From Corynebacterium capitovis DSM 44611 (GTDB lineage Bacteria; Actinomycetota; Actinomycetes; Mycobacteriales; Mycobacteriaceae): a stretch of DNA of 64,000 nt. A program made the position numbers and the translations under genes. Shown here piece after piece: positions 43,965-51,789 of this stretch. Where the stretch lies: NCBI RefSeq assembly GCF_030440535.1, contig NZ_CP047117.1, positions 186,001-250,000 on the forward strand. Direction: 5' to 3'. A model generated the notes under the pieces. The model was not told the DNA's origin. It saw nothing but the letters and a program-made list of their open reading frames with translations, and did no database searches. Position 1 is the stretch's first letter; each line of letters starts with the position of its first letter.

Positions 43965-45164
43965 ATGCGTGTCGCGATCGTCGCAGAATCGTTTCTTCCC
44001 AACATCAATGGGGTAACCAACTCCGTCTTGCGCGTGCTGGAGTACCTACGGGAGGAAGGGCACGACGCGATCGTCGTTGCCCCCGGGGCGCGGGACTACC
44101 AAGAAGAGGTTCCTGACTACCTGGGTTTTGAGATCGTCCGCGTCCCCACCGTCATGATCCCGCTGGTGGACTCACTCCCGATCGGCGTGCCCACCACGTC
44201 GGTTTTGCGCAGCTTAAACACGTTCCGTCCGGATGTCGTCCACCTTGCCAGCCCGTTCGTCCTCGGGGGTGCCGGCGCGTTCGCCGCGATGCAGGCCCGG
44301 GTGCCGGCGGTGGCGATCTACCAAACGGACGTGGCGGGCTTCGCTACCCAATACCAGCTCTCGCTGCTGTCCTCCATGGCGTGGGAGTGGACCCGCAACA
44401 TCCACAATCGATGCGAGTTGACGCTGGCGCCGTCGTCTGAGGCGATCCGCGAGTTGGAGTCCCACGGCATCCGGGACGTGCATCACTGGGGCCGTGGCGT
44501 AGATACGACCCTGTTCAACCCAGGGAAGCGCTCTGAGCTCCTGCGCCGTCAGTGGGATCCCTCAGGCCGCAAGAAGATCGTTGGCTTCATCGGGCGCCTC
44601 GCCGCAGAAAAAGGCGTGCACCGTCTCGCTTCGCTGGTGGGCGACCCTTCCATTCAGCTTGTCATCGTCGGTGACGGACCAGAGCGCAAAGCTCTTCAAC
44701 GCGTGCTTCCTTCCGCAGTGTTTACGGGTGCATTGTCCGGCGAGGAACTTGCGCGTGCTTACGCCAGCCTCGACCTCTTCGTCCACACCGGAGAGTTCGA
44801 GACCTTCTGTCAGGCGATCCAAGAGGCCCAAGCCAGCGGCGTGCCCACAATCGGACCGCGGGCGGGTGGCCCCGTTGACCTCATCACTGAGGGAGTGAAC
44901 GGTCTACTTCTCGACGTCTCCTCGTTCACCACGGATTTGCCCAGCGCAGTGGACACGCTCCTGGATGGGTCGCGCCACCCACAGCTGCGCGAACAGGCGC
45001 GGGCAGCTGTGGAGAACAAGACGTGGCACGCGCTGGGGGATCAGCTGATGGGTTATTACGAGCAGGCGGTAACCGGGTACAGGCGCTCCCACGTCAACCT
45101 CTTTGGCCGGGAGATGGTCCTACCCCGGTGGGTGCGCAAGCCCCGCCGCTCGCGTAGCGCCTAA
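43965..45164 (+). CDS. mgtA: GDP-mannose-dependent alpha-mannosyltransferase, MgtA type
   Basis: 399-residue GT4 glycosyltransferase. N-terminal [40 protein letters not shown] hinge, and [20 protein letters not shown] with the EX7E-like catalytic/nucleotide motif. The homologue between menD and menG in C. glutamicum was first called PimB and later shown to mannosylate a glucuronosyl diacylglycerol (MgtA). ATG 43965 with AAAGG 9 nt upstream is preferred over ATG 43929. Confidence 0.85.
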   Translation: MRVAIVAESFLPNINGVTNSVLRVLEYLREEGHDAIVVAPGARDYQEEVPDYLGFEIVRVPTVMIPLVDSLPIGVPTTSVLRSLNTFRPDVVHLASPFVLGGAGAFAAMQARVPAVAIYQTDVAGFATQYQLSLLSSMAWEWTRNIHNRCELTLAPSSEAIRELESHGIRDVHHWGRGVDTTLFNPGKRSELLRRQWDPSGRKKIVGFIGRLAAEKGVHRLASLVGDPSIQLVIVGDGPERKALQRVLPSAVFTGALSGEELARAYASLDLFVHTGEFETFCQAIQEAQASGVPTIGPRAGGPVDLITEGVNGLLLDVSSFTTDLPSAVDTLLDGSRHPQLREQARAAVENKTWHALGDQLMGYYEQAVTGYRRSHVNLFGREMVLPRWVRKPRRSRSA

Positions 45165-45175
45165 GAAGGCAGCGG

Positions 45176-45181
45176 TAGACT
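45176..45181 (+). promoter_or_regulatory. Probable -10 box of a leaderless menG transcript
   Basis: TAGACT ends 8 nt before ATG 45190. No ribosome binding site is present. Confidence 0.4.
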
Positions 45182-45189
45182 CGCTGCTC

Positions 45190-45876
45190 ATGGCGAAGGC
45201 AGACCTGGAAAAGGACCCTTTTGACGTTGCGGGCATGTTCGACGACGTCGGCCGCAACTACGATCTGACTAACACAGTTTTGTCGTTTGGGCTGGACAGG
45301 TACTGGCGTCGACGCACGCGAGAGCGTTTGGCTTTGAAGCCAGGCGAGAAGGTTCTCGACCTCGCCGCTGGAACCGCGGTGTCGACGGTTGAGTTAGCGA
45401 AGTCTGGGGCGTGGGTTGTCGCATGCGATTTCTCGCAGGGGATGCTGGCGGCAGGAAAGGACCGCGACGTGCCGAAGGTGGTAGGCGATGCCATGCACCT
45501 TCCTTTTGCAGACGAGTCTTTCGACGCAGTCACCATTTCCTACGGTCTGCGCAACGTGCACGACTTTGAGGCGGGGCTGCGCGAGATGGCACGCGTGACC
45601 AAGCCCGGCGGGCGCCTCGTGGTCAACGAGTTCTCCACACCGGTCGTGCCGGTTGTGGCTACCGTCTACAAGGAATACCTCCCCCGCGCGCTGCCCCTGC
45701 TCGCCCGGGTGTTCTCCTCGAACCCGGATGCCTACGAATACCTAGCGGAGTCGATCCGCGCGTGGCCACGCCAAGAGGAGCTCGCCGCGGCGATTAACCG
45801 CAACGGCTGGACTGACGCGGGGTGGCAGGACCTGGCGCTGGGCGTCGTCGCGCTGCATTCAGCGCTAAAGCCCTAG
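45190..45876 (+). CDS. menG: Demethylmenaquinone methyltransferase
   Basis: Final methylation of the menaquinone ring (UbiE/MenG family). 228 residues. [29 protein letters not shown] (SAM motif I), [26 protein letters not shown] and LVVNEFSTP are characteristic. Convergent with menJ, 7 nt apart. Confidence 0.94.
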   Translation: MAKADLEKDPFDVAGMFDDVGRNYDLTNTVLSFGLDRYWRRRTRERLALKPGEKVLDLAAGTAVSTVELAKSGAWVVACDFSQGMLAAGKDRDVPKVVGDAMHLPFADESFDAVTISYGLRNVHDFEAGLREMARVTKPGGRLVVNEFSTPVVPVVATVYKEYLPRALPLLARVFSSNPDAYEYLAESIRAWPRQEELAAAINRNGWTDAGWQDLALGVVALHSALKP

Positions 45877-45883
45877 GCCGGTT

Positions 45884-47107
45884 TTAGGACGGGTCCCACA
45901 GTGCGCGGCCCGTGGGAACGGCCCGTCCGGCCGCGCGCCAGGCGCGGGCGATGAGATCGGTGTCCTCCGGGGTGACGAGGTTGCCCATGAGCCGTGCGGC
46001 TGCGGGCATGAGGAACCGCGCCCCCGCCCCGCGCATTCCCAGCGGCCCGACGGCCGGCAGAAAGCGCGGGTAGGTGAGCAGGCGCGCCGCGGCACGGGCC
46101 AAGGTGAACGCCTCGCCGTAGGTGCGACGCAGCTCATGTGGCCAGGCAAGGGTGAGATCGTGGCCCTCGCGAAGCAGGTCGACGGCCCTGACGGCGGTTT
46201 CCAGCCCGTAATCGATGCCCTCGCCGTTCAGGGGATTGACGCACGCAGCGGCGTCCCCAACCAACGCCCAGTTAGGCCCTGCGACGTTGGACACGGCGCC
46301 TCCCATCGGCAGTAGAGCGCTGGTGACATTCCGCTCAGGCCCCAGTCCCCACTTTGCGCGTTGCTGCGCTGCGTACTGGGCGAGCAGCGCCTTTGTATTT
46401 ACTTTGGCGGGCCGAGCGTCGGTGGACAACGCCCCGCATCCAAGGTTGACGGTCCCGTCACCTAAGGGGAAGATCCAGCCGTAGCCCGGCTGCAAAACGC
46501 CTCTCGCATCGCGCAGTTCGACGTGCGAGTGCATCCACGGCTCGTTGGACTCAGGAGACTCGCAGTAGGAGCGGGCCGCGATGCCGTAGACCTGGTCGCG
46601 GTGCCACACCCGGCCCAGCTGCTTGCCCAGAGTTGAGCGCACACCGTCGGCGACGATGACCCACTTCGGGCGGATATCCCCCCGTGGCGTTTCCACCGAG
46701 GAGATCCGCCCCTGCTCGCGCTCGACCCGGGTAGCGGGGCAGTCGTGCCACACCGTGGCGCCGGCGGTGCGGGCACGGTCAACGAGCGAGGCATCGAACT
46801 GTGCCCGGGGTACAGCGGATCCCTCCGAGCCGAAAGTGCCGTCGGGCCACGGGGCGGTGACGTCGCCGCCGAACCCGTGGAGCTTGAGGCCCAGGTTGCG
46901 GTACGGGGGAAGGACATCCGTCAAGTCGAGGCGACGCAGCGTATGCACGGCGCGCGGCGTCAGTCCATCGCCGCAGGTTTTGTCGCGGCGCGGTGGTTGG
47001 GCGTCGATAAGCAAGGTGCTCATCCCGGCCCTTTGGGCCGCTACCGCCGCCGCTGCTCCGGACGGCCCCGCGCCAACGACGAGGCACTCAAACTCGCTTA
47101 TTCCCAC
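45884..47107 (-). CDS. menJ: Geranylgeranyl reductase-type flavoprotein, probable menaquinone reductase MenJ
   Basis: 407 residues. FAD-binding CLVVGAGPSGAAAAVAAQRAG, then DKTCGDGLTPRAVHTL, and GDAAACVNPLNGEGIDYGLETA of the group A flavoprotein fold. In mycobacteria the syntenic Rv0561c (MenJ) saturates one isoprene unit of menaquinone-9, giving the MK-9(H2) common in Actinobacteria. Position beside menG and the polyprenyl synthase supports the same role here. GTG start. Confidence 0.87.
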   Translation of the reverse strand: MGISEFECLVVGAGPSGAAAAVAAQRAGMSTLLIDAQPPRRDKTCGDGLTPRAVHTLRRLDLTDVLPPYRNLGLKLHGFGGDVTAPWPDGTFGSEGSAVPRAQFDASLVDRARTAGATVWHDCPATRVEREQGRISSVETPRGDIRPKWVIVADGVRSTLGKQLGRVWHRDQVYGIAARSYCESPESNEPWMHSHVELRDARGVLQPGYGWIFPLGDGTVNLGCGALSTDARPAKVNTKALLAQYAAQQRAKWGLGPERNVTSALLPMGGAVSNVAGPNWALVGDAAACVNPLNGEGIDYGLETAVRAVDLLREGHDLTLAWPHELRRTYGEAFTLARAAARLLTYPRFLPAVGPLGMRGAGARFLMPAAARLMGNLVTPEDTDLIARAWRAAGRAVPTGRALWDPS

Positions 47108-47259
47108 AGCCGCTCATTGTGGCACAGGACTCCGGCCGCGCATTTCACCCACTGCTGCACTCAGGCGCGCTGGTGGGCTACGGTTAAGTGCGACATTTAC
47201 ACCCCGCGGCGCGGTTGCTCCCCCGCGGGCAGTCTTCCCGACCTGCAAGGACGTCCCTG

Positions 47260-48276
47260 ATGACCACCGGCACCCCACCGACACCGCCCCCCGACTTCAG
47301 CACGGACCTCGGTGACGCCGACCTAACCGCCCGTGTTGCCCAGGGGATGGGCGAGGTGGAAGACCTTCTCCTGGCGCGTTTGTCGCAGGGGGAGGATTTC
47401 ATCGTGGATAAGGTCACGCACCTCGTCCAGGCGGGGGGGAAGCGCTTCCGTCCCCTCGTTGCTCTGCTGTGTAGCGAATTTGGCCCCCACCCCGGTACCG
47501 AGGACGTAGTGAAAGCGGCCGCCATCACCGAGATGGTGCATCTAGCCACCCTTTACCACGACGATGTTATGGACGAGGCTGCCAAGAGACGGGGCGTCGA
47601 TTCCGCCAATCAACGCTGGGGCAACACGGTGGCCATCTTGGCCGGGGACATCCTCTTCGCCCACGCCTCGCGGTTGATGGGTGAAATTGACACCGACACC
47701 GTGCGCCACTTCGCGGACACCTTCGCGGAGCTGGTCACGGGACAGATGCGAGAGACGGTCGGGCCCCGCGGCGGGGACCGGGTGGAGCACTACCTCACCG
47801 TGATCGGGGAAAAGACCGGCGTGCTCATCGCCTCGTCCGCGTATTTCGGAGCGCGGTTAGCCGGCGCCGACGAGGAAACGACGCAGCGCTGCGAGAAGAT
47901 CGGCCGCGCAATCGGCATGGTGTTCCAGATCGTCGACGACATCATCGACATCTTTTCCACCTCTCGCGAGTCGGGAAAGGTGCCTGGGACGGATCTGCGC
48001 GAGGGTGTGTTTACCCTGCCGGTACTCTACGCGCTGGAGGAGGACTCGCCAGTGGGCGAGGAGCTTCGCGGCTTGCTCACCGGCCCGCTGACGAGCGACG
48101 AGGAGGTCGAGCACGCGCTGCGCCTCATCGCGGAGACCGACGGCAGGCAGCGCGCGATTGGCGACGTCCACCGCTACCTGGCAGTCGTCGAAAGGGAGCT
48201 GGATCAGCTCCCTGATTGCCCCGCCAACCGCGCCCTGCGCCAGCTGTCACAGCTTACGGTCCAGCGCGTCGGCTAA
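47260..48276 (+). CDS. All-trans polyprenyl diphosphate synthase
   Basis: 338 residues. First Asp-rich motif in YHDDVMDEA, second in IVDDIIDI; GGKRFRPLV and LAGDILFAHAS are standard. It makes the menaquinone side chain; chain length is set by residues before the first Asp-rich motif and cannot be read off with confidence. The ATG has AAGGA 9 nt upstream. Counterpart of grcC1 in mycobacteria. Confidence 0.9.
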   Translation: MTTGTPPTPPPDFSTDLGDADLTARVAQGMGEVEDLLLARLSQGEDFIVDKVTHLVQAGGKRFRPLVALLCSEFGPHPGTEDVVKAAAITEMVHLATLYHDDVMDEAAKRRGVDSANQRWGNTVAILAGDILFAHASRLMGEIDTDTVRHFADTFAELVTGQMRETVGPRGGDRVEHYLTVIGEKTGVLIASSAYFGARLAGADEETTQRCEKIGRAIGMVFQIVDDIIDIFSTSRESGKVPGTDLREGVFTLPVLYALEEDSPVGEELRGLLTGPLTSDEEVEHALRLIAETDGRQRAIGDVHRYLAVVERELDQLPDCPANRALRQLSQLTVQRVG

Positions 48277-48347
48277 GGCCGCTAACCAGGTGATTTGCCT
48301 TTTCCCGCGGCCGTTGATGTATGGTTATCAACGCACTTAGGGTGCCT

Positions 48348-48429
48348 GCCAGGTTGCCCGAGCGGCCAAAGGGAGCGGACTGTAAATCCGCCGGCATTGC
48401 CTTCAGAAGTTCGAATCTTCTACCTGGCA
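48348..48429 (+). tRNA. tRNA-Tyr (GTA)
   Basis: Acceptor GCCAGGT pairs with ACCTGGC; anticodon GTA at 48382-48384 in ACTGTAAAT; T-loop GTTCGAATC; a class II long variable arm, as expected for tRNA-Tyr. No CCA is encoded. Confidence 0.95.
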
Positions 48430-48632
48430 CACACGCCCGTCGTTCCGTCAGGAGCGGCGGGTTTTGTGCATTCGGCGGTTGTGGCTCGTCGTGGCTTTAA
48501 GGTGCCACGGGCGGGGTGCAAAATGCGACGCTTCCTGCGGATTTGTGTTCGGCAGAAGTGTCGGGTTAATCTCTACAAGGCTTCAGCGGAGCGGGTTGCG
48601 GGACACGCCGCGGCTCACAAAACAGAGGCTGT

Positions 48633-48705
48633 GCCCCCTTAGCTCAGTCGGCAGAGCGTTTCCATGGTAAGGAAAAGGTCATCAGTTCGATTCTGATAGG
48701 GGGCT
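48633..48705 (+). tRNA. tRNA-Thr (GGT)
   Basis: Acceptor GCCCCCT pairs with AGGGGGC; D arm GCTC-AGTCGGCA-GAGC; anticodon stem TTTCC/GGAAA with loop ATGGTAA (GGT); T arm ATCAG/CTGAT. Confidence 0.95.
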
Positions 48706-48736
48706 CTGTTGTTTGTCGGGGTTCCGGCAAACGCGA

Positions 48737-48808
48737 GGCGGTGTAGCTCAGTGGTAGAGCAAGCGACTCATAATCGCTGTGTCGAGAGTTCAATTCTCTC
48801 CATCGCTA
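48737..48808 (+). tRNA. tRNA-Met (CAT)
   Basis: Acceptor GGCGGTG pairs with CATCGCT using G-T wobbles; anticodon CAT at 48769-48771 in the AGCGA/TCGCT stem. The elongator form is likely: the 5' end can pair, unlike an initiator. CAT could also mark a tRNA-Ile2. Confidence 0.92.
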
Positions 48809-48872
48809 CTCACCTTGGCTAGGGTGCGCAAGCGCCCGTGGTAGGGTAGGTGCACCGCTTCGTCGGTGTCCT

Positions 48873-48945
48873 AGGGGCGTGGCGCAATTGGTAGCGCAAC
48901 GGTCTCCAAAACCGTAGGTTGCAGGTTCGAGTCCTGTCGCCCCTG
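48873..48945 (+). tRNA. tRNA-Trp (CCA)
   Basis: Acceptor AGGGGCG pairs with CGCCCCT; anticodon CCA at 48906-48908 between ACGGT and ACCGT; T arm GCAGG/CCTGT. It lies 26 bp before secE, a common actinobacterial arrangement. Confidence 0.95.
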
Positions 48946-48971
48946 CCATAGTTTTCAGCTGGAGGAGAACC

Positions 48972-49304
48972 GTGACTAACCCGCAGACTCACAACCCCGA
49001 GCGGCCAACCGGTAAGCGCCAGTTACGCGGTGCAGCGGTACCCTCGGCGGGTTCGAGCGCAAAGGCGGGGGAGACGGATGCGGGGTCCGCCGAGAAGCGA
49101 GCTGCGAGCGATAAGCCCGGTGGGGGCGTTGCGGCGTTCCCGGGCGAGGTTGTTTCTGAAGTCCGCAAAGTGATCTGGCCGACGAGCCGCCAAATGCTCA
49201 ACTACACACTCATCGTGTTCGGATTTCTCATCCTCCTCACCGCCCTCGTGTGGAGCGTGGACTGGGTCGCCGGCTGGGCGGTTGAGAAAGCACTGATCCG
49301 CTAG
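48972..49304 (+). CDS. secE: Preprotein translocase subunit SecE
   Basis: 110 residues: a long polar N-terminal extension (about 55 residues), the conserved amphipathic helix VVSEVRKVIWPTSRQML, and one membrane helix (YTLIVFGFLILLTALVWSV). Essential partner of SecY. GTG start with GGAGGAG upstream. Confidence 0.94.
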   Translation: MTNPQTHNPERPTGKRQLRGAAVPSAGSSAKAGETDAGSAEKRAASDKPGGGVAAFPGEVVSEVRKVIWPTSRQMLNYTLIVFGFLILLTALVWSVDWVAGWAVEKALIR

Positions 49305-49311
49305 GTATACT
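49282..49311 (+). promoter_or_regulatory. Probable nusG promoter inside the secE 3' end
   Basis: TTGAGA (49282-49287) and TATACT (49306-49311) with an 18-bp spacer, a near-consensus sigma-A promoter. Confidence 0.55.
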
Positions 49312-49328
49312 GGTCGACGTACAGCATC

Positions 49329-49360
49329 ATCCCGCCGCCCCAGCAAGGGGAGGGCGGGAT
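49329..49360 (+). terminator. Hairpin in the nusG leader (terminator or attenuator)
   Basis: ATCCCGCC pairs with GGCGGGAT and is followed by AATTTATTG. It lies between the TATACT promoter and nusG. It may end the secE transcript, attenuate the new one, or both. Confidence 0.5.
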
Positions 49361-49415
49361 AATTTATTGCCCCGTAGGCTGGGGCTGACTTGGTACTCAA
49401 GCGAGGAGAGAAATG

Positions 49416-50276
49416 ATGGCTGAGGACACCACCCCAGAGTTCACGCCCGAGACGAAGGTTGACGAGCTCCCCGAGCTTATCGACGCCACCGAGTCCGAAG
49501 ATACCGACGTGACCGCAAAAGCCGACGTGACCGCAGGGGCGGGGGATGACGCAGAGGTCGTCGAGGAGCCCATTCAAGACGGCGACCTCGAAGTCGCTAC
49601 GGACGCTGCCGAGGAGCCGGCCGATAGCGAGTACCGTCGCCGTCTGCGTGAGTACACGCGGGAGCTGAAGAAGCTGCCGGGCGAGTGGTACATCATCCAG
49701 TCCTACTCGGGCTACGAGAATAAGGTGAAAACCAACCTCGACATGCGTATCCAGACGCTCGAGGTGGAGGACTCCATTTACGACGTCGTCGTGCCGATTG
49801 AGCAGGCCGTCGAGCTCAAAGACGGCAAGCGTAAATTGGTGAAGCGCAAGCTGCTGCCGGGCTACGTCCTCGTCCGCATGGACATGAACGACGCGGCGTG
49901 GTCTGTGGTTCGCGAAACCCCCGGAGTGACGTCGTTCGTGGGCAACGAGGGCAACGCGACCCCAGTGAAGCACCGCGACGTCGCGAAGTTCTTGATGCCG
50001 AAGGAGGCGCCATCCGATGGGGAGGCCACCCGTGCCGTGGCCAACGAAGAGGGCGAAACGGTCATCGCGATGCCGGAGGAAACAACTGCGCCGAAGCTGT
50101 CCCACGATTACAAGGTTGGAGAGGCCGTGACCATTCTCTCGGGCGCGCTGGCCTCCGTGTCCGCGACGATCTCCTCGATCGACTCGGAAACCGGCAAGAT
50201 TCAAGCCCTCGTGTCGATCTTTGGCCGAGAGACCCCCGTCGAGCTGACCGCCGACCAGATCGAGCGCATCATCTAG
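49416..50276 (+). CDS. nusG: Transcription termination/antitermination protein NusG
   Basis: About 286 residues. An acidic actinobacterial N-terminal extension (about 80 residues), NGN domain (WYIIQSYSGYENKVKTNL, LPGYVLVRMDMNDAAWSVVRETPGVTSFVG), an insert, and a C-terminal KOW domain (YKVGEAVTILSGALASVSATI). Binds RNA polymerase and links it to Rho or ribosomal S10. GAGGAG serves ATG 49416 (spacing 7) or 49413. Confidence 0.95.
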   Translation: MAEDTTPEFTPETKVDELPELIDATESEDTDVTAKADVTAGAGDDAEVVEEPIQDGDLEVATDAAEEPADSEYRRRLREYTRELKKLPGEWYIIQSYSGYENKVKTNLDMRIQTLEVEDSIYDVVVPIEQAVELKDGKRKLVKRKLLPGYVLVRMDMNDAAWSVVRETPGVTSFVGNEGNATPVKHRDVAKFLMPKEAPSDGEATRAVANEEGETVIAMPEETTAPKLSHDYKVGEAVTILSGALASVSATISSIDSETGKIQALVSIFGRETPVELTADQIERII

Positions 50277-50308
50277 TTTGCGTCTAGGCCTGTCGAGCCC
50301 GTAGGGTG

Positions 50309-50341
50309 AAACGTCGCGTGTGCACAGTGCACGCGACGTTT
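50309..50341 (+). terminator. Terminator between nusG and rplK
   Basis: AAACGTCGCGT pairs with ACGCGACGTTT around GTGCACAGTGC, ending in TTTATTCGTT. Confidence 0.8.
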
Positions 50342-50438
50342 ATTCGTTCGTCCCCGGTGGCCTACACGTGGTGGGCATCCGGAAGCTCTGGGTTAAGCAT
50401 CGTGGCCCAGCGCTGTATCAAGGAATTGAGGTAATCCG

Positions 50439-50867
50439 ATGGCAAAGAAGAAGGTCACCGGCCTGATCAAACTGCAGATCGAAGCCGGTATGGCGAACCC
50501 CGCCCCGCCTGTGGGCCCCGCCTTGGGTGCCCACGGTGTCAACATCGTTGAATTCACCAAGGCGTACAACGCTGCGACCGAGTCCATGCGTGGCAACATC
50601 ATCCCGGTGGAGATCACGGTCTACGAAGACCGCTCCTTCACCTTCGTTCTGAAGTCCCCGCCGGCCGCGAAGCTGCTGCTCAAGGCGGCTGGCCTGCAGA
50701 AGGGCTCCGGCGTTCCGCACACCCAGAAGGTCGGTTCTGTGACCTGGGATCAGTGCAAGGAGATTGCCGAGACGAAGAAGGACGACCTCAATGCCCGCGA
50801 CATCGAGGCCGGTGCTGCCATCATCGCTGGCACTGCTCGCTCCATGGGCATTGACGTCATCAAGTAA
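50439..50867 (+). CDS. rplK: 50S ribosomal protein L11
   Basis: 142 residues. N-terminal [21 protein letters not shown] and the C-terminal rRNA-binding domain ending RSMGIDVIK. GTPase-centre protein of the large subunit. GAGG precedes the ATG. rplA follows after 75 bp. Confidence 0.97.
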   Translation: MAKKKVTGLIKLQIEAGMANPAPPVGPALGAHGVNIVEFTKAYNAATESMRGNIIPVEITVYEDRSFTFVLKSPPAAKLLLKAAGLQKGSGVPHTQKVGSVTWDQCKEIAETKKDDLNARDIEAGAAIIAGTARSMGIDVIK

Positions 50868-50942
50868 CCCCCCTCGTGCGTGGTAGGGCCGGCCAGGCCC
50901 GCACCACACTCCCTCCGCTGTAATGCAGGAAAGGAACCCAAC

Positions 50943-51653
50943 ATGGCTAAGAAATCCAAACGCTACCTAGAGATGGCGGCCAAGGTCGACGCCGATGCGC
51001 TGTACCACCCGCTCGACGCCGTCGCGCTGGCGAAGGAGACCTCCTCCGGCACGTACGACGCCACTATCGACGTCGCCCTGCGCCTCTCCGTCGACCCCCG
51101 CAAGGCTGACCAGCTCGTGCGCGGAACCGTCTCTCTGCCCAACGGCACGGGTAAGACCGTCCGCGTCGCAGTCTTCGCCGAAGGCGAAAACGCCACGAAG
51201 GCGGAGGAAGCGGGAGCCGACATCGTCGGGACCGACGTTTTGATCGAGCAGATCAACAACGGTCAGCTCGACTTCGACGTCGCCATCGCCACCCCGGACC
51301 AGATGGCCAAGGTCGGCCGCGTGGCCCGCGTGCTGGGCCCGCGTGGTCTCATGCCGAACCCCAAGACTGGTACGGTCACCCCGGACGTTGCCAAGGCGAT
51401 TCAGGACGTGAAGGGCGGCAAGATCTCGTTCCGTGTGGACAAGGCTGCCAACCTGCACGCCGTGATCGGCAAGGCCTCCTTCACCGCCGAGCAGCTGGCC
51501 GAGAACTACGGTGCGCTTCTCGACGAAGTCGTCCGGCTCAAGCCGTCGTCGGCCAAGGGCGTGTACCTGAAGAAGATCTCCGTGTCTTCCACCCAGGGCC
51601 CGGGCATTCAGATTGATCCCTCCGTGCAGAAGGGTTACGCCACGAAGGCGTAA
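50943..51653 (+). CDS. rplA: 50S ribosomal protein L1
   Basis: 236 residues. [21 protein letters not shown], then [19 protein letters not shown] (the L1 signature). L1 stalk protein. AGGAAAGGA lies upstream of ATG 50943. A strong terminator follows, which separates it from the surface-repeat genes and from rplJ. Confidence 0.97.
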   Translation: MAKKSKRYLEMAAKVDADALYHPLDAVALAKETSSGTYDATIDVALRLSVDPRKADQLVRGTVSLPNGTGKTVRVAVFAEGENATKAEEAGADIVGTDVLIEQINNGQLDFDVAIATPDQMAKVGRVARVLGPRGLMPNPKTGTVTPDVAKAIQDVKGGKISFRVDKAANLHAVIGKASFTAEQLAENYGALLDEVVRLKPSSAKGVYLKKISVSSTQGPGIQIDPSVQKGYATKA

Positions 51654-51668
51654 CGCTTGTCGAAATTA

Positions 51669-51691
51669 CCCCGCTTCGGCGGGGTTTTTTT
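51669..51691 (+). terminator. Strong terminator after rplA
   Basis: CCCCGC-TTCG-GCGGGG, a UUCG tetraloop hairpin, then seven T. Confidence 0.92.
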
Positions 51692-51726
51692 CATGCCCTC
51701 ATGGGGGTGCCTGCCCGCCCCGGTTA

Positions 51727-51747
51727 TGAAAATGACAACTGTTTTCA
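51727..51747. promoter_or_regulatory. Zur-like operator upstream of the surface-repeat/ABC cluster
   Basis: A 21-bp 10-1-10 palindrome: TGAAAATGAC, a central A, then ACTGTTTTCA. The outer seven bases of each arm (TGAAAAY) match. This is the geometry of Fur-family sites and closely resembles actinobacterial Zur boxes of the TGAAAATGAT/ATCATTTTCA type. It ends 1 nt before the proposed -10 box, so bound repressor would block RNA polymerase. Inference: zinc represses the cluster. Confidence 0.65.
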
Positions 51748-51748
51748 A

Positions 51749-51754
51749 TAGTAT
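51749..51754 (+). promoter_or_regulatory. -10 box of the surface-repeat cluster
   Basis: TAGTAT directly after the Zur-like palindrome, 35 nt before ATG 51790. The -35 region falls inside the palindrome. Confidence 0.5.
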
Positions 51755-51789
51755 TTTTCTCGTTCGTCGAATGAAGGAGAAAACCGGAT

